Source of the DNA: Paragemmobacter straminiformis
GTDB lineage: Bacteria > Pseudomonadota > Alphaproteobacteria > Rhodobacterales > Rhodobacteraceae
Length of the DNA: 64,000 nt
Direction of reading: 5' to 3'
NCBI RefSeq assembly: GCF_014243445.1
Contig: NZ_JACLQD010000004.1
Location: 372,001-436,000, forward strand
This document shows, piece by piece, positions 34,460 to 43,414 of this stretch. Position numbers and translations under genes: made by a program. Position 1 is the stretch's first letter, and each line of letters starts with the position of its first letter. The notes under the pieces were generated by a model. The model was not told where the DNA came from, searched no databases, and saw only the letters and a list, made by a program, of their open reading frames with translations.

Positions 34460-35851
34460 ATGGAAGATCTTGTCGGCACGGGGACGACGGAAGGCATCGG
34501 CCCGCGTCTTTTGCAGCGGGGCGATGCGGGATACGACGCGGCGCGGGTCGTCTGGAACGGGATGATCGACCGCCATCCGGCGGCCATCCTGCGCTGCGGC
34601 AGCCTGGCCGACATTGTCGCGGGGGTGCGATGGGCGGCGGGCAAGGGGCTGGCCGTTTCGGTCAAGGCGGGCGGGCATAATGTGGCGGGTCACGCGGTGG
34701 GCGAGGGGGCGCTGATGCTGGACCTTGCCGGGCTGCGGGGGGTAAGCGTCGATCCGGTGGCGCGTTTGGCATGGGTCGAGGGCGGGGCGCTTTGGGCGGA
34801 TGTGGATGCCGCGACGCAGGTGCATGGTCTGGCCGTGCCGGGCGGGCTGATTTCGGAAACGGGCGTGGCGGGCCTTACGCTGTCGGGTGGTGTGGGGTGG
34901 TTGCGGTCGCGCTACGGCTTGACCATTGACAGTCTGGTGGCGGCCGATGTGGTCCTTGCTTCGGGGCAGGTGGTGCGGGCAGAGGCGGGGGCGCATGACG
35001 ACCTGTTCTGGGCGCTGCGCGGGGGTGGCGGGAATTTCGGCGTGGTCGCGCGGTTCTGCTTTGCGCTGCATCCGGCCGGCCCCGAGGTGATGTTCTGCGC
35101 GCCGGTCTATCCCGCTTCGGCCGGTGCGGGGCCGATCCGCTTCTGGCGCGATTTCCTTGCCGACAAATGCGACGATGTCGGCTCGCTCGTCGAGTTTTCG
35201 ACCGTGCCGGAAGGCCCGGACTATGCGCAGGAGTATTGGGGCCAGCGCTGTTATACGCTTGGCGCCGTCTATGCCGGAGATGCCGCCGAGGGCGAGCGCC
35301 TGCTTGCGCCTTTGCGCGGGCTAGGGCCGCTGGTGGCGGATTTCTCGGGGATCATGCCCTATGTCGAGGTGCAAAAGCTGTTCGACCCGCTGTTCCCGAC
35401 CGGAGCATACCGTTGCTACTGGAAGAGCCATCTGCTGGCGGAGTTGACCGATGCGGCCATCGACGAGGGGCTTGCCAATGCCATCGCCTCGCCCTCGGAC
35501 CGGTCGATCAGTTCGTTCTGGAATTTCGGCGGGGCGACCGCGCGGGTCGCGGCCGATGCGACGGCCTTTGGCGACCGGTCTTTCGGCTGGATGTATTCGC
35601 TGGATTCGGTCTGGGAGCGGGCCGACGAGGATGCCACCGTGATCGGCTGGACACGGGCTGCATGGCAGGCGTTTCGGCGGCATGCGCAGCCGGGGCGGGT
35701 TTACCTGAACTTCACGGGGCTGGACGAGGACGGGCCTGCGCTGACGCGCGATGCCTTTGGCCGGAATTTCGGCCGACTGGCCGCGATCAAGCGCAGATAC
35801 GATCCGGACAACATGTTCCGCTTCAACCAGAACATCCGCCCCGACGCGTGA
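34460..35851 (+). CDS. FAD-linked oxidase of the berberine-bridge/6-hydroxynicotine oxidase type
   Basis: A 463-aa protein with a PCMH-type FAD domain: the flavin-linking histidine region VKAGGHNVAGHAVGEGALML, then GGLISETGVAGLTLSGGVGW. The C-terminal BBE motif YLNFTGLDEDG and RRYDPDNMFRFNQNI completes the family pattern. The ATG at 34460 has GGGGAGGGG upstream. The 203-bp gap before it contains a short 12-bp-period repeat of GCGTTCCTGT (34339-34360). The substrate is unknown; members oxidise sugars, alkaloids or polyketides. Confidence 0.85.
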   Translation: MEDLVGTGTTEGIGPRLLQRGDAGYDAARVVWNGMIDRHPAAILRCGSLADIVAGVRWAAGKGLAVSVKAGGHNVAGHAVGEGALMLDLAGLRGVSVDPVARLAWVEGGALWADVDAATQVHGLAVPGGLISETGVAGLTLSGGVGWLRSRYGLTIDSLVAADVVLASGQVVRAEAGAHDDLFWALRGGGGNFGVVARFCFALHPAGPEVMFCAPVYPASAGAGPIRFWRDFLADKCDDVGSLVEFSTVPEGPDYAQEYWGQRCYTLGAVYAGDAAEGERLLAPLRGLGPLVADFSGIMPYVEVQKLFDPLFPTGAYRCYWKSHLLAELTDAAIDEGLANAIASPSDRSISSFWNFGGATARVAADATAFGDRSFGWMYSLDSVWERADEDATVIGWTRAAWQAFRRHAQPGRVYLNFTGLDEDGPALTRDAFGRNFGRLAAIKRRYDPDNMFRFNQNIRPDA

Positions 35852-35867
35852 CGCCGCGCGCGGCGGC

Positions 35868-36800
35868 CTAGGCTGCACCCGACGGGGTGGCCGTGCCGAG
35901 TGTCTGGCGGGTTTCCGCGGCCTCGGCGCGCAGCCAGTCGGCGAAGCGGGCGAATTGCGGGCGATGCGTTGCATGGGGCGCGATGGTCAGGACATAGGGC
36001 AGCGGTGCGGCAAGGTTCTGGTCCACGGGATAGGGCAGGACGATCCGGCCCTGCGCCAGATCATCCGCGACCAGCGACAGGCCGCAGACAAGAAAGCCCA
36101 CGTTCAGCCGCACGGCTTCGAGTGCGAGGCGGGCGTGGCGGTAATGCACGCCGCGCCCCGTGCCCTGCCGGCGATGGCCGAAGCGGTCGATCCATTCGGG
36201 CCATCCGGGGCAGTCGGGGTTGTCGCGCTGGGCTTCGAGATGCAGGAGCGGCATCCCCTCGAGCGGCATCTGCGCGTCCCAGTCGGCCATGCGGCGCAGG
36301 TTGTCGGGGCCGGTCACGGGAAGCAGGCGGTCGCGGTAAAGCTCTTCCCCGCTGCCGGTGGCGGGGCCGTAGGTGATGCGGCAGTCGGGCGCACCGAGGC
36401 GCATCGGCACATCGCCCGCGCCGTTGATGCAGAAACGGATGTTGGGATGGGCCGCGCGGAAGCGGGCAAGGCGCGGCATGAGCCAAAGCTCGGTCCAGTC
36501 GGGGTCGGCCACGATGTGGATTTCGGTGACGCGCTGGAAGTCGAGCGTTTCGGTCACGCGGTCCAGCGCCGCGAAGGCCGAGGCGAGGTCGCCGAGTGCC
36601 ATGCTGAGTTCCGGCGTCGGTTGCAGGCCCGAGCGGCCGCGCAGCAGAAGATCGGTGCCAAGGTAGAGTTCGAGCGCGCGGACGCGCTGGCCCACGGCGG
36701 CGGGCGTGATGCCGAGCCGCCCTGCCGCCGCCGACAGCGAGCCGAGGCGCAGGGCCATTTCGAGCGCCTGAAGCGACTTGAGGTGCGAGGCGGCGTTCAT
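35868..36800 (-). CDS. LysR-family regulator (GcvA-like)
   Basis: LTTR of 310 aa, with the winged helix ALRLGSLSAAAGRLGITPAA then GQRVRALELYLGTDLLLRGR at the N-terminus and a typical effector domain. It is divergent from the DUF4242 gene at 36942, with 141 bp between, so it may control that gene. It is convergent with the FAD oxidase, 16 bp apart. The ATG at 36800 starts the family-typical MNAASHLKSLQALE. Confidence 0.85.
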   Translation of the reverse strand: MNAASHLKSLQALEMALRLGSLSAAAGRLGITPAAVGQRVRALELYLGTDLLLRGRSGLQPTPELSMALGDLASAFAALDRVTETLDFQRVTEIHIVADPDWTELWLMPRLARFRAAHPNIRFCINGAGDVPMRLGAPDCRITYGPATGSGEELYRDRLLPVTGPDNLRRMADWDAQMPLEGMPLLHLEAQRDNPDCPGWPEWIDRFGHRRQGTGRGVHYRHARLALEAVRLNVGFLVCGLSLVADDLAQGRIVLPYPVDQNLAAPLPYVLTIAPHATHRPQFARFADWLRAEAAETRQTLGTATPSGAA

Positions 36801-36941
36801 CGCGAAAGATTTTCCTTAAGGTGGGAAAGATTTCACACGATACTAAAGGTTTTCTTTCCAATCATAAAGAACATTGAATTTTGCGCTGCCGACAGTCTGC
36901 CGCATGATCGCGGCACGGAGCAACCTATCGGGGGAAAAGCG

Positions 36942-37226
36942 ATGGCCGTCTGGAAGCGTTACATGATCGAGCGGGACATTCCCGGAATCGGCGAATTTTC
37001 GGTGACAGAGCTGTGCGGGGCGGCGCGTGCGTCGAATCAGGCGCTTAGCACGATCGGATCGGGGATCCAGTGGCAGCACAGCTATGTCGCCAACGACAAG
37101 ACGTTCTGCGTCTATCTGGCCGAAAGCGAGGATGCGATCCGCCGCCATTCGGACCTGAGCGGCATTCCCTTTGGCAAGATCACCGAAGTGGCGCAGATCA
37201 TCGATCCGCTGACGGCCAACAACTGA
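36942..37226 (+). CDS. DUF4242 small protein
   Basis: A 94-aa protein (MAVWKRYMIERDIPGIGEFS to ITEVAQIIDPLTANN) with the DUF4242 pattern: RDIPGIG, a central W-x-HSYVANDKTFCVYLAE strand and the C-terminal GIPFGKITEVAQ. GGGGGAAAAG precedes the ATG. Members may bind nickel or act as small ferredoxin-fold modules; no role is established. A divergent LysR gene is next to it. Confidence 0.7.
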   Translation: MAVWKRYMIERDIPGIGEFSVTELCGAARASNQALSTIGSGIQWQHSYVANDKTFCVYLAESEDAIRRHSDLSGIPFGKITEVAQIIDPLTANN

Positions 37227-37556
37227 CGCCAACCACCTGACGGACCACATCTTTCGTGCGCAAACGGGGGTGGAAACGCCTTTGGTATGTTGGCGCGGGG
37301 CCAGAGGGATGCCGGATGCCGGGAGGTGTTTACGTCCGGCGGGAAACCCTTCAATACCCTTCCACGGCCTTCGGTTAAGCGGTGTCCGATTGTGTGTTCA
37401 GGCCGGAACCATAGGGGTCTGCAAGCTGCCGCAGATTCGTGTGACGTATGGGCGGCGGGGATGGTGCGACGTGATCGATGCCGCCCGACGCCCGTGCGAA
37501 ACCTTTCCCCCGACCAATGGGCTGCATCTGCCAAAGGTCGGGGGATACCCGATGCC
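37227..37556. other. 330-bp gene-free stretch with a long inverted repeat
   Basis: No credible gene. The clearest structure is a perfect 10-bp inverted repeat, TCCCCCGACC (37506-37515) and GGTCGGGGGA (37536-37545), with a 20-base loop. It lies 12 bp beyond the stop of the response-regulator gene. It has no U-run on either strand; it may end transcription or be a regulatory target. Confidence 0.5.
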
Positions 37557-38264
37557 CTAGCTGCCGGTCAGGCGCAGGGGAACGAGGAGCTGGTAGCCGA
37601 AATTCCGCACCGAGACGATGCAGCGCCCGCCGAGACCGGCAGAGGCCAGTTTCTTGCGGATTCGCACCACCTTGAGTTCGATCGCCACCTTGGACAGGGT
37701 TTCGCCGTCGCGCAGGAAGCCGCGGATCTGGTCGAGACTGACGCGGCCTTCGGGCGCCGTGGCGCAATGGGTGAGGAATTCGGCCTCGTCCGCGCCGAGC
37801 GAGACGGTGCCGGACGGGCCGGACAGTTCAAGCCTGCGGCGGTTCAGGACGAGGTCGGCGTCGTCGGCCGCGCCCTGCTGGGCCGCGCCGAGCGGAAGGC
37901 GGCGCGAAAGGGCGTTCAGCGCGCCGAGGATCTCGTCGACCGAGCTTGGTTTGGTCAGGTAGATGTCGGCCCCGCTGTCATAGCCACGGCGGCGCTGGTC
38001 CATCTCGTCACGCGCGGTCAGCATGATGATTCCGCTTTGCGGGCGGTCGGCGCGGAGGCGGCGCGCGAAGCTCAGCCCGTCTTCGCCCGGAAGGTTGAGG
38101 TCGAGCAGGAAGATCAGCGGGGCGGGGCCGTCATGGGCCTCGAACCCTTCGACACTGGTGTGGCCCGAGGCGTCGAACCCCGCCGTGCGCAGGGCGTTCA
38201 CGAGCAGACCGTTGAGATCGGAGTTGTCTTCGATGATGGCGACAGAGGCGCGGGGCAGGTTCAT
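37557..38264 (-). CDS. OmpR-type response regulator
   Basis: Response regulator of 235 aa. The receiver has E12/D13, phosphoacceptor D55 in LLDLNLPGEDG and K105 in YLTKPSS. The C-terminal winged helix is recognisable but divergent (LGADEAEFLTHCATAPEGRV, then ELKVVRIRKKLASAGLGGRC and VRNFGYQLLV). It overlaps the H-box-bearing kinase gene upstream (ATGA), which itself overlaps the other kinase gene, so all three are translationally coupled. Confidence 0.85.
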   Translation of the reverse strand: MNLPRASVAIIEDNSDLNGLLVNALRTAGFDASGHTSVEGFEAHDGPAPLIFLLDLNLPGEDGLSFARRLRADRPQSGIIMLTARDEMDQRRRGYDSGADIYLTKPSSVDEILGALNALSRRLPLGAAQQGAADDADLVLNRRRLELSGPSGTVSLGADEAEFLTHCATAPEGRVSLDQIRGFLRDGETLSKVAIELKVVRIRKKLASAGLGGRCIVSVRNFGYQLLVPLRLTGS

Positions 38265-40105
38265 TCGGGTATTCCTGAGGGGGCGGCGACGAGAAGGAGG
38301 TCAAGGCGCAGCAGATCGGGTGCGGGGCAGGACAGGGTGAGCGTGCCGCCCATCTGGCGCAGCAGAAGCGTGCCGAGGGCGACTTGGGGCGGCAGGGCCG
38401 GATCGTCGGACAGCGGCGCCGCGAGGAGGGTTTCGCAGACCACCTTGCAGGGGGTTTCCTCCCCGCCTTGCGACAGGGTCAGGCGGATGGCGGCATCGGG
38501 GCGGGCAAGGGCGGACATGCCGTTCAGCGCCGCCGAAAGGGCGGCGGCCAGCATTTCGGGGTCGGCGATGACCATCGCGTCGGCGTCTTCGCCATCGAGC
38601 TGGATGCGGTCGGCGGCATCAAGACCGTCAAGCACGCCGTCGAGGATTTCGACAAGCACAAGCGGGCGGGGCTGGTTCGGCCCGTTTCCTTCGGTCAGCC
38701 ATGTGCTGTGGCGCGCCTCGGCAAGCGAGCGGTTCAGATCGCGGATCGTTGCGGCCAGCGCCTCGCGTTGCCGGGGATCGGTGATCTCGGGCAGGCTGAT
38801 CTGGAGGACGGTGAGGTTGTTGCGCAATTCATGCACGAGCATATGGGTGAAGCCATCCTGTTCGGCGGCGTTGCGGGCGCGGGCTTCCTGAACGGCGCGC
38901 GCCGAGGCGAGCGAGAGGCGCGTGGCGCGTTCGCGGCGCAGGTGGGCGGTGCGGTCGAAGGCCATGACGCAGAGCGCGATGAACAGGCTGTTCAGGCCGA
39001 ACACCTCGACATAGGGGCGCGATACGGCGGTGGGGCCGAAGAGGCCGAGGCGCGTGCAAAGCCAGACCGTGGTGACGCCGAACCATGTGCCATAGGCCAG
39101 ATGCAGCGTGCGGCGGGCCATCGCATCCCCGATGCGCAGCGTCAGCAGCAGCCCCATGACGAGGAACAGGGCCACGACCGAGAGCGCGACACCGGGCAGG
39201 CCGATCGCGCCATCGTCGCCCGCGAGCAGCGGCACGAGGAGCAGCGCCTGCGCGCAGATGACCGCATCGGTCGCGCGCAGGATGATCGGGTTCGGGCGGT
39301 GCTGGCCGAGGAAGTTGCGATGGAACAGCATCGAGGTGAGCGAGGTCAGCAGCGCCGCCGCATTGGTCAGGCGGCTGTGGGCCGTGGGATCGGCCAGCGG
39401 AAACAGGATTTGCGCGTAGCCCAGAGCCTCGGCCGAGTAGAGGAAATAGACGGCCATGAGCGCGAAGAGCGACAGGGACAGAAGGTTCGGCATGAGACGC
39501 AGGCGCAATCCGGCCAGCAGCACCCCCATGCCGAGAAGCGGAAAGTAGATCACATGCATCGCTATCCGGCGGGACAGGTTTCCTTGCGCCTCGGCAAGGC
39601 TGGTCGCCCAGATCTGGAAGCCCAGCGACGAGGTGCTTTGGACGCGCAGGAAGAGCGTGCGGCCAAGCGCGCTGTCGGGCAGGTGGAACCCGAGCGGCAG
39701 CAGTTTCGCCCCGCGTTTTGCGATGGGAACCGTGTCGCCGTTCTCGAGCGCGGTCCAGCCGCGCGAGGCGGGCAGGTAAAGCGTCACATGGTCGAGCTGG
39801 TTCAGCGAGAGTTGAAGGACGGTGTCGTCGGCATCCTTGCCCTTGGTCGCGGGCGGGGCGACGGTCAGCCGGAACCATTGCGCCGCGCGGTCGTAGCCGC
39901 CCAGAAAATCCGGCCCCGTCGGGGTGAAGCGGCGCTTGGCCACATCGGCGATGCCGAGCGTGGCCGAGCTGTCGCGGAAATAGCCGATCTGGCCGATGCG
40001 GTCGCTTGAGGGGGGGGCTGCCAGAAGGGCTTGCAGCATGGATCCGAGCAGCAGCGCGAACCAGAGGGCCAGAATGCCCAAGGCGATGTTGCGGGAGAGT
40101 TTCAT
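38261..40105 (-). CDS. 7TMR-DISM-type sensor kinase with H-box but degenerate ATP-binding domain
   Basis: A 614-aa membrane sensor. An N-terminal span (8-30) is followed by a periplasmic DISM-like beta domain (about 35-175), seven hydrophobic spans (about 182-385), and a HisKA-like helix with H425 in HMLVHELRNNLTVL. At the expected distance the catalytic domain retains a single Asn (N528 in AALNGM). The DxGxG box is not found, and the G2 box is reduced to PQVALGTLLLRQMGG. It therefore looks able to carry a phosphate but not to bind ATP normally. It overlaps the second kinase gene and the response regulator. Confidence 0.75.
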   Translation of the reverse strand: MKLSRNIALGILALWFALLLGSMLQALLAAPPSSDRIGQIGYFRDSSATLGIADVAKRRFTPTGPDFLGGYDRAAQWFRLTVAPPATKGKDADDTVLQLSLNQLDHVTLYLPASRGWTALENGDTVPIAKRGAKLLPLGFHLPDSALGRTLFLRVQSTSSLGFQIWATSLAEAQGNLSRRIAMHVIYFPLLGMGVLLAGLRLRLMPNLLSLSLFALMAVYFLYSAEALGYAQILFPLADPTAHSRLTNAAALLTSLTSMLFHRNFLGQHRPNPIILRATDAVICAQALLLVPLLAGDDGAIGLPGVALSVVALFLVMGLLLTLRIGDAMARRTLHLAYGTWFGVTTVWLCTRLGLFGPTAVSRPYVEVFGLNSLFIALCVMAFDRTAHLRRERATRLSLASARAVQEARARNAAEQDGFTHMLVHELRNNLTVLQISLPEITDPRQREALAATIRDLNRSLAEARHSTWLTEGNGPNQPRPLVLVEILDGVLDGLDAADRIQLDGEDADAMVIADPEMLAAALSAALNGMSALARPDAAIRLTLSQGGEETPCKVVCETLLAAPLSDDPALPPQVALGTLLLRQMGGTLTLSCPAPDLLRLDLLLVAAPSGIPE

Positions 40106-41973
40106 GGCTTTTCGGGCAGCCAGAGGATCAGCCGCACCGTCGCGCCATGCGGGGCGGGTGCCGTTTCGAGTGTGACCTGCCCCGACAGGGCTGTGACCAC
40201 CTCGCGCGTGATGAACAGCCCGAGGCCCGTGCCGCTTTGCCCCTGTGCCGAGGGGCCGCGGTAGAATTTCTCGAACACGGCCGCCGGGTCGAAGGGGGCT
40301 GCGGGGGCGGCGTTGCTGACCCAGAGCGCAAGGCCGGCGCGGCCCTGCCGTGTTTCGGGGACAAGGCGGATGCGGACGGGATGGCCGGGCAGGCCGTAGC
40401 GCAGGGCATTGGACAGAAGGTTCTCGACAGCCAGTTCGAACAGGTCGCGGTCGGTCGTCAGGCGGCGGCCTTCGGCGTCGGCGATGTCGAGGCGAAAGGC
40501 GTCGGGCGGGGCCAGCGTCCGGACAAGCGCCCGCAACGCGGGGGCGGGGGCGAAGCTGGCGGGGCGCAGGTTCCACGGGTTTCCCGTCGCCTCGTGCGCG
40601 AAGATGCAGCGGTCGACGACACGGCCCAGCGTGGTGACGGCGCGCTGGGCGCGGGCCGGTGCCGCGCCGAAGCCACCCGAGGCGAGGCAATCAAGCGTGA
40701 TCGCGGAGACGCGGGCGACCTGTGTGTCGATGCGGCGCAAGAGGGCCAGACGTGCGGCGACGAACTGGCGGTCGACCGCGAGATCGACGGAAAGGGATTG
40801 CAGGGCGAGTTCGCGGGCGAGAGTCCTTTCCTGCGCGCTGCGGTTTTGCAGCCAGAGCAGGGTCAGCATGAGGGTGGAGGTGACGACGGTGATCGCCTCG
40901 ATGCTGTGGCGATACAGGACTTCGGCGTCGATCAGGCCGAAGCGGGCGGTGATGTTGAACAGAAGGAAGGCGATGTAGACGGCATAGACGTATCGCACCT
41001 GCCTGCGGGTGATCGGCCCATCCTGACGCAGGCTGACAAGCAGGGCGACGAGCAAGGGGACAAGCAGGACATAGGTGACAAGCGAGATCCTGAGCGCGAT
41101 ATCCCCGTTGCCGAGCAGGCGCGCAAGCGGGCCGAGCGCCGAGAAGGCGAGCAGCCCGAGGCTGGCGCGGCCGAGGGCCAGCGAGGGCCGGAAGTCGCGC
41201 AGGAACAGGTGGTGGAATGCGGCCAGCGAGGTGACGGTGAAGCAGGCCAGATATTCCTGCGCCGCCTCGGCCCGTATCGGGGTCAGGCCGAAAAGCACCT
41301 TGCCGTAGCCGTTGATCATGTAAAGGTAGGCGCTGAAGCTGGTGATCATCACGAGAAAGCCGAAGTTCGGCACCGAGCGCAAAGGGCTGAGCGTGCCGAT
41401 CAGCACCGCCCCCGCAAGGCAGAGCAGCGCGTGGTTGATGACCAGCCATCCGGCGGTGGTGACGTCTTCGGACAGGGCGAGGTTGGCCGAAACGGCGGTG
41501 ACGACGATCGCACCCGGAGAGCGGGTCGAGATGCGGACATACCACGGCCCGCGCTCGGCCTGCGGGTGGATGGAAAAGGCATACCAGTTGATCGAGGGCA
41601 CGGCGTCATTGTCGGGCGACAGGCGTTCGCCGTTCTTGCTGATCCGCCAGCGGCCATCGGGCAAGGGGGTGAAAAGTTCGATCTCGTCGGTCGTGCTGGG
41701 GCGGAAGCGCAGCAGCAGGGGGCCGGGGGCGGGGTTTTCGATGCTGACGCGCAGCCAGTAGACCGACGAGGTGAATCCGCCACCGAAGGTCGAGGCGATG
41801 GGCGTGAAACGGGCGGATTGCACATCGGTCAGGGACATGGCGCGGGTGGGATCGACCAGAACCGCGTAGGAGATGCGCTGTTCGGCCCGAAGGGGGGCGG
41901 CGAACAGGAAAAGGCCAAACACCGCAAGGCAGGCACAGGCAAGCCGCCGCAGCAGCGGGGCAGGCCGGAGCAT
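40102..41973 (-). CDS. 7TMR-DISM-type sensor with kinase ATPase domain but no H-box
   Basis: A 623-aa protein with signal-like N-terminus (8-30), a DISM-like periplasmic domain (about 35-170), seven membrane spans (about 175-376) and a good HATPase domain: N-box ENLLSNALRYG (517-527), FEKFYRG and G2 box GTGLGL (581-586). In the helix where the phosphoaccepting His should lie (SVDLAVDRQFVAARLALLRR) there is none; the nearest HE pair (H460) is only 57 residues before the N-box, too close. The start is uncertain: ATG 41973 is used; GTG 42003 and TTG 42036 are in frame. It overlaps the partner kinase gene by ATGA. Confidence 0.75.
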   Translation of the reverse strand: MLRPAPLLRRLACACLAVFGLFLFAAPLRAEQRISYAVLVDPTRAMSLTDVQSARFTPIASTFGGGFTSSVYWLRVSIENPAPGPLLLRFRPSTTDEIELFTPLPDGRWRISKNGERLSPDNDAVPSINWYAFSIHPQAERGPWYVRISTRSPGAIVVTAVSANLALSEDVTTAGWLVINHALLCLAGAVLIGTLSPLRSVPNFGFLVMITSFSAYLYMINGYGKVLFGLTPIRAEAAQEYLACFTVTSLAAFHHLFLRDFRPSLALGRASLGLLAFSALGPLARLLGNGDIALRISLVTYVLLVPLLVALLVSLRQDGPITRRQVRYVYAVYIAFLLFNITARFGLIDAEVLYRHSIEAITVVTSTLMLTLLWLQNRSAQERTLARELALQSLSVDLAVDRQFVAARLALLRRIDTQVARVSAITLDCLASGGFGAAPARAQRAVTTLGRVVDRCIFAHEATGNPWNLRPASFAPAPALRALVRTLAPPDAFRLDIADAEGRRLTTDRDLFELAVENLLSNALRYGLPGHPVRIRLVPETRQGRAGLALWVSNAAPAAPFDPAAVFEKFYRGPSAQGQSGTGLGLFITREVVTALSGQVTLETAPAPHGATVRLILWLPEKP

Positions 41974-42083
41974 CCGCGATGAAGGGAAGGGCGTGGTCGT
42001 CACCCGCACCGTATAGGCCAATCGGCGGGCTGGCAAAATCCTGCAAAAGGCGGGTCGGCGCCTGTCTTTTGCAGGCTGGCGGC

Positions 42084-43322
42084 CTAGGGTCGGGTATAGT
42101 CGATGCGGTAGATCGCGCCCGACTGGTCGTCCGAGACCAGCAGCGCGCCGTCGGGCATTTGCGCCACATCGACGGGGCGACCGAGGTAGCTGCCATCGGG
42201 GGCGAGCCAGCCGGAGGCAAAGGGCCGGTGGTCGGGTTTGCCCGCCGCGTCGAAGGTGGTGACCATGACGCGCGCGCCCACCGGTTCGTCACGGTCCCAC
42301 GATCCGTGCTGGGCCGAGAAGATCGCGTTGCGGTATGCGGAGGGGAAGCGGTTGCCCGTGTAGAAGGCAAGCCCGAGGTCGGCGGCATGGGCCACGGTTT
42401 CCACCACCGGAAAGACGGCATCGGCGGGGGGCGTGTCGGCGGCGTAGTCTTCAGTGCGGATATGGCCGCCGCCGAACCACGGGAAGCCGAAATGCTGCGC
42501 GGGCGCGGTCTGGCGGTTGATCTCGCCCGGGGGGATGTCGTTGCCCATGCGGTCCACCTGATTGTCGGTGAACCAGAGCGCGCCCGTTTCGGGGTGGAAG
42601 GCGATGCCCACGGAATTGCGCAGGCCGCGCGTGTAGACCTGTCGCCCGCTGCCATCGGGGTTCAGTGCGATGATGCCGCCGATGCCCGTCTTGTCATAGA
42701 GCGCCAGCTTTTCGGGGGGCGGCACGTTGTAGGGCTGGCCGAGCGAGACATAGAGGCGGCCATCGGGGCCGAAGGTGCAGACGCGGAACGCGTGGTTGGT
42801 GGCTTCCTCGGACGGGGGGATGAGCGTGCCGAGGGCGACGATCTCGTCGGCGGCGGGCGAGGGGTTTTCGACGGCGGCTTCGGCATCGGGGTAGAGGGTG
42901 ATGCGGTTCTGTTCGACCGAGAAAAGCCCGCCCTTGCCGTCGAAGCAGACGCCGTTGGGCATGGTTTTCGCAAGGCCGGGGGCAAAGGTGGTGACGCGGT
43001 CGGCGCGGTTGTCGCCGTTCGTGTCGGTGACGGCCCAGAGATCGGCGTCGCGGGTGCCGACAAAGACGGTGCCCTTGGGGCCGACGGCCATCTGCCGCGC
43101 GCCGGGGACGATGGCGTAAAGGCTGATCGAAAAGCCCTGCGGCAGGGTGATGCCGCCGAGCGTGGCGCGGATCGCCGCAGCCTCGGGGCCGGATTGCGGG
43201 GCCGAAAGAACGGGGGCCTGCCCCGTATCGAGCGGGGCGGCTTGCAGCGGGCGGGCTGCCGGTTGCATGGCGAGCAGCAACAGGGCAGCGAGGGCGGGGC
43301 GCGGGATCGTTCGGGTCTGCAT
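42084..43322 (-). CDS. PQQ-dependent sugar dehydrogenase-like (sorbosone dehydrogenase type)
   Basis: Secreted beta-propeller oxidoreductase of 412 aa with a signal peptide (residues 1 to about 29). The strand repeats contain LPQGFSISLYAIVPGARQMA and VGTRDADLWAV; TRGLRNSVGIAFHPETGALW and HGSWDRDEPVGARV are typical of the soluble aldose/sorbosone dehydrogenase family. PQQ use is inferred from family. The ATG at 43322 is chosen over a TTG 11 codons upstream. It stands alone, divergent from the lipid-kinase gene. Confidence 0.8.
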   Translation of the reverse strand: MQTRTIPRPALAALLLLAMQPAARPLQAAPLDTGQAPVLSAPQSGPEAAAIRATLGGITLPQGFSISLYAIVPGARQMAVGPKGTVFVGTRDADLWAVTDTNGDNRADRVTTFAPGLAKTMPNGVCFDGKGGLFSVEQNRITLYPDAEAAVENPSPAADEIVALGTLIPPSEEATNHAFRVCTFGPDGRLYVSLGQPYNVPPPEKLALYDKTGIGGIIALNPDGSGRQVYTRGLRNSVGIAFHPETGALWFTDNQVDRMGNDIPPGEINRQTAPAQHFGFPWFGGGHIRTEDYAADTPPADAVFPVVETVAHAADLGLAFYTGNRFPSAYRNAIFSAQHGSWDRDEPVGARVMVTTFDAAGKPDHRPFASGWLAPDGSYLGRPVDVAQMPDGALLVSDDQSGAIYRIDYTRP

Positions 43323-43414
43323 CTTGAAAAGATAGCGCGCCGCGCGCAGTTCCAAGAGGGGAACGCGGCTTTGTTCGATGCGTTGCGCCCCTGAACGAAG
43401 GGAAGTGCCGCCGA

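Noticed and set aside
40102-41973. Loss of the D-box aspartate in the second kinase as evidence that it is dead
   Set aside because: Several functional kinases have Asn or another residue there, and the N-box and GTGLGL are good.
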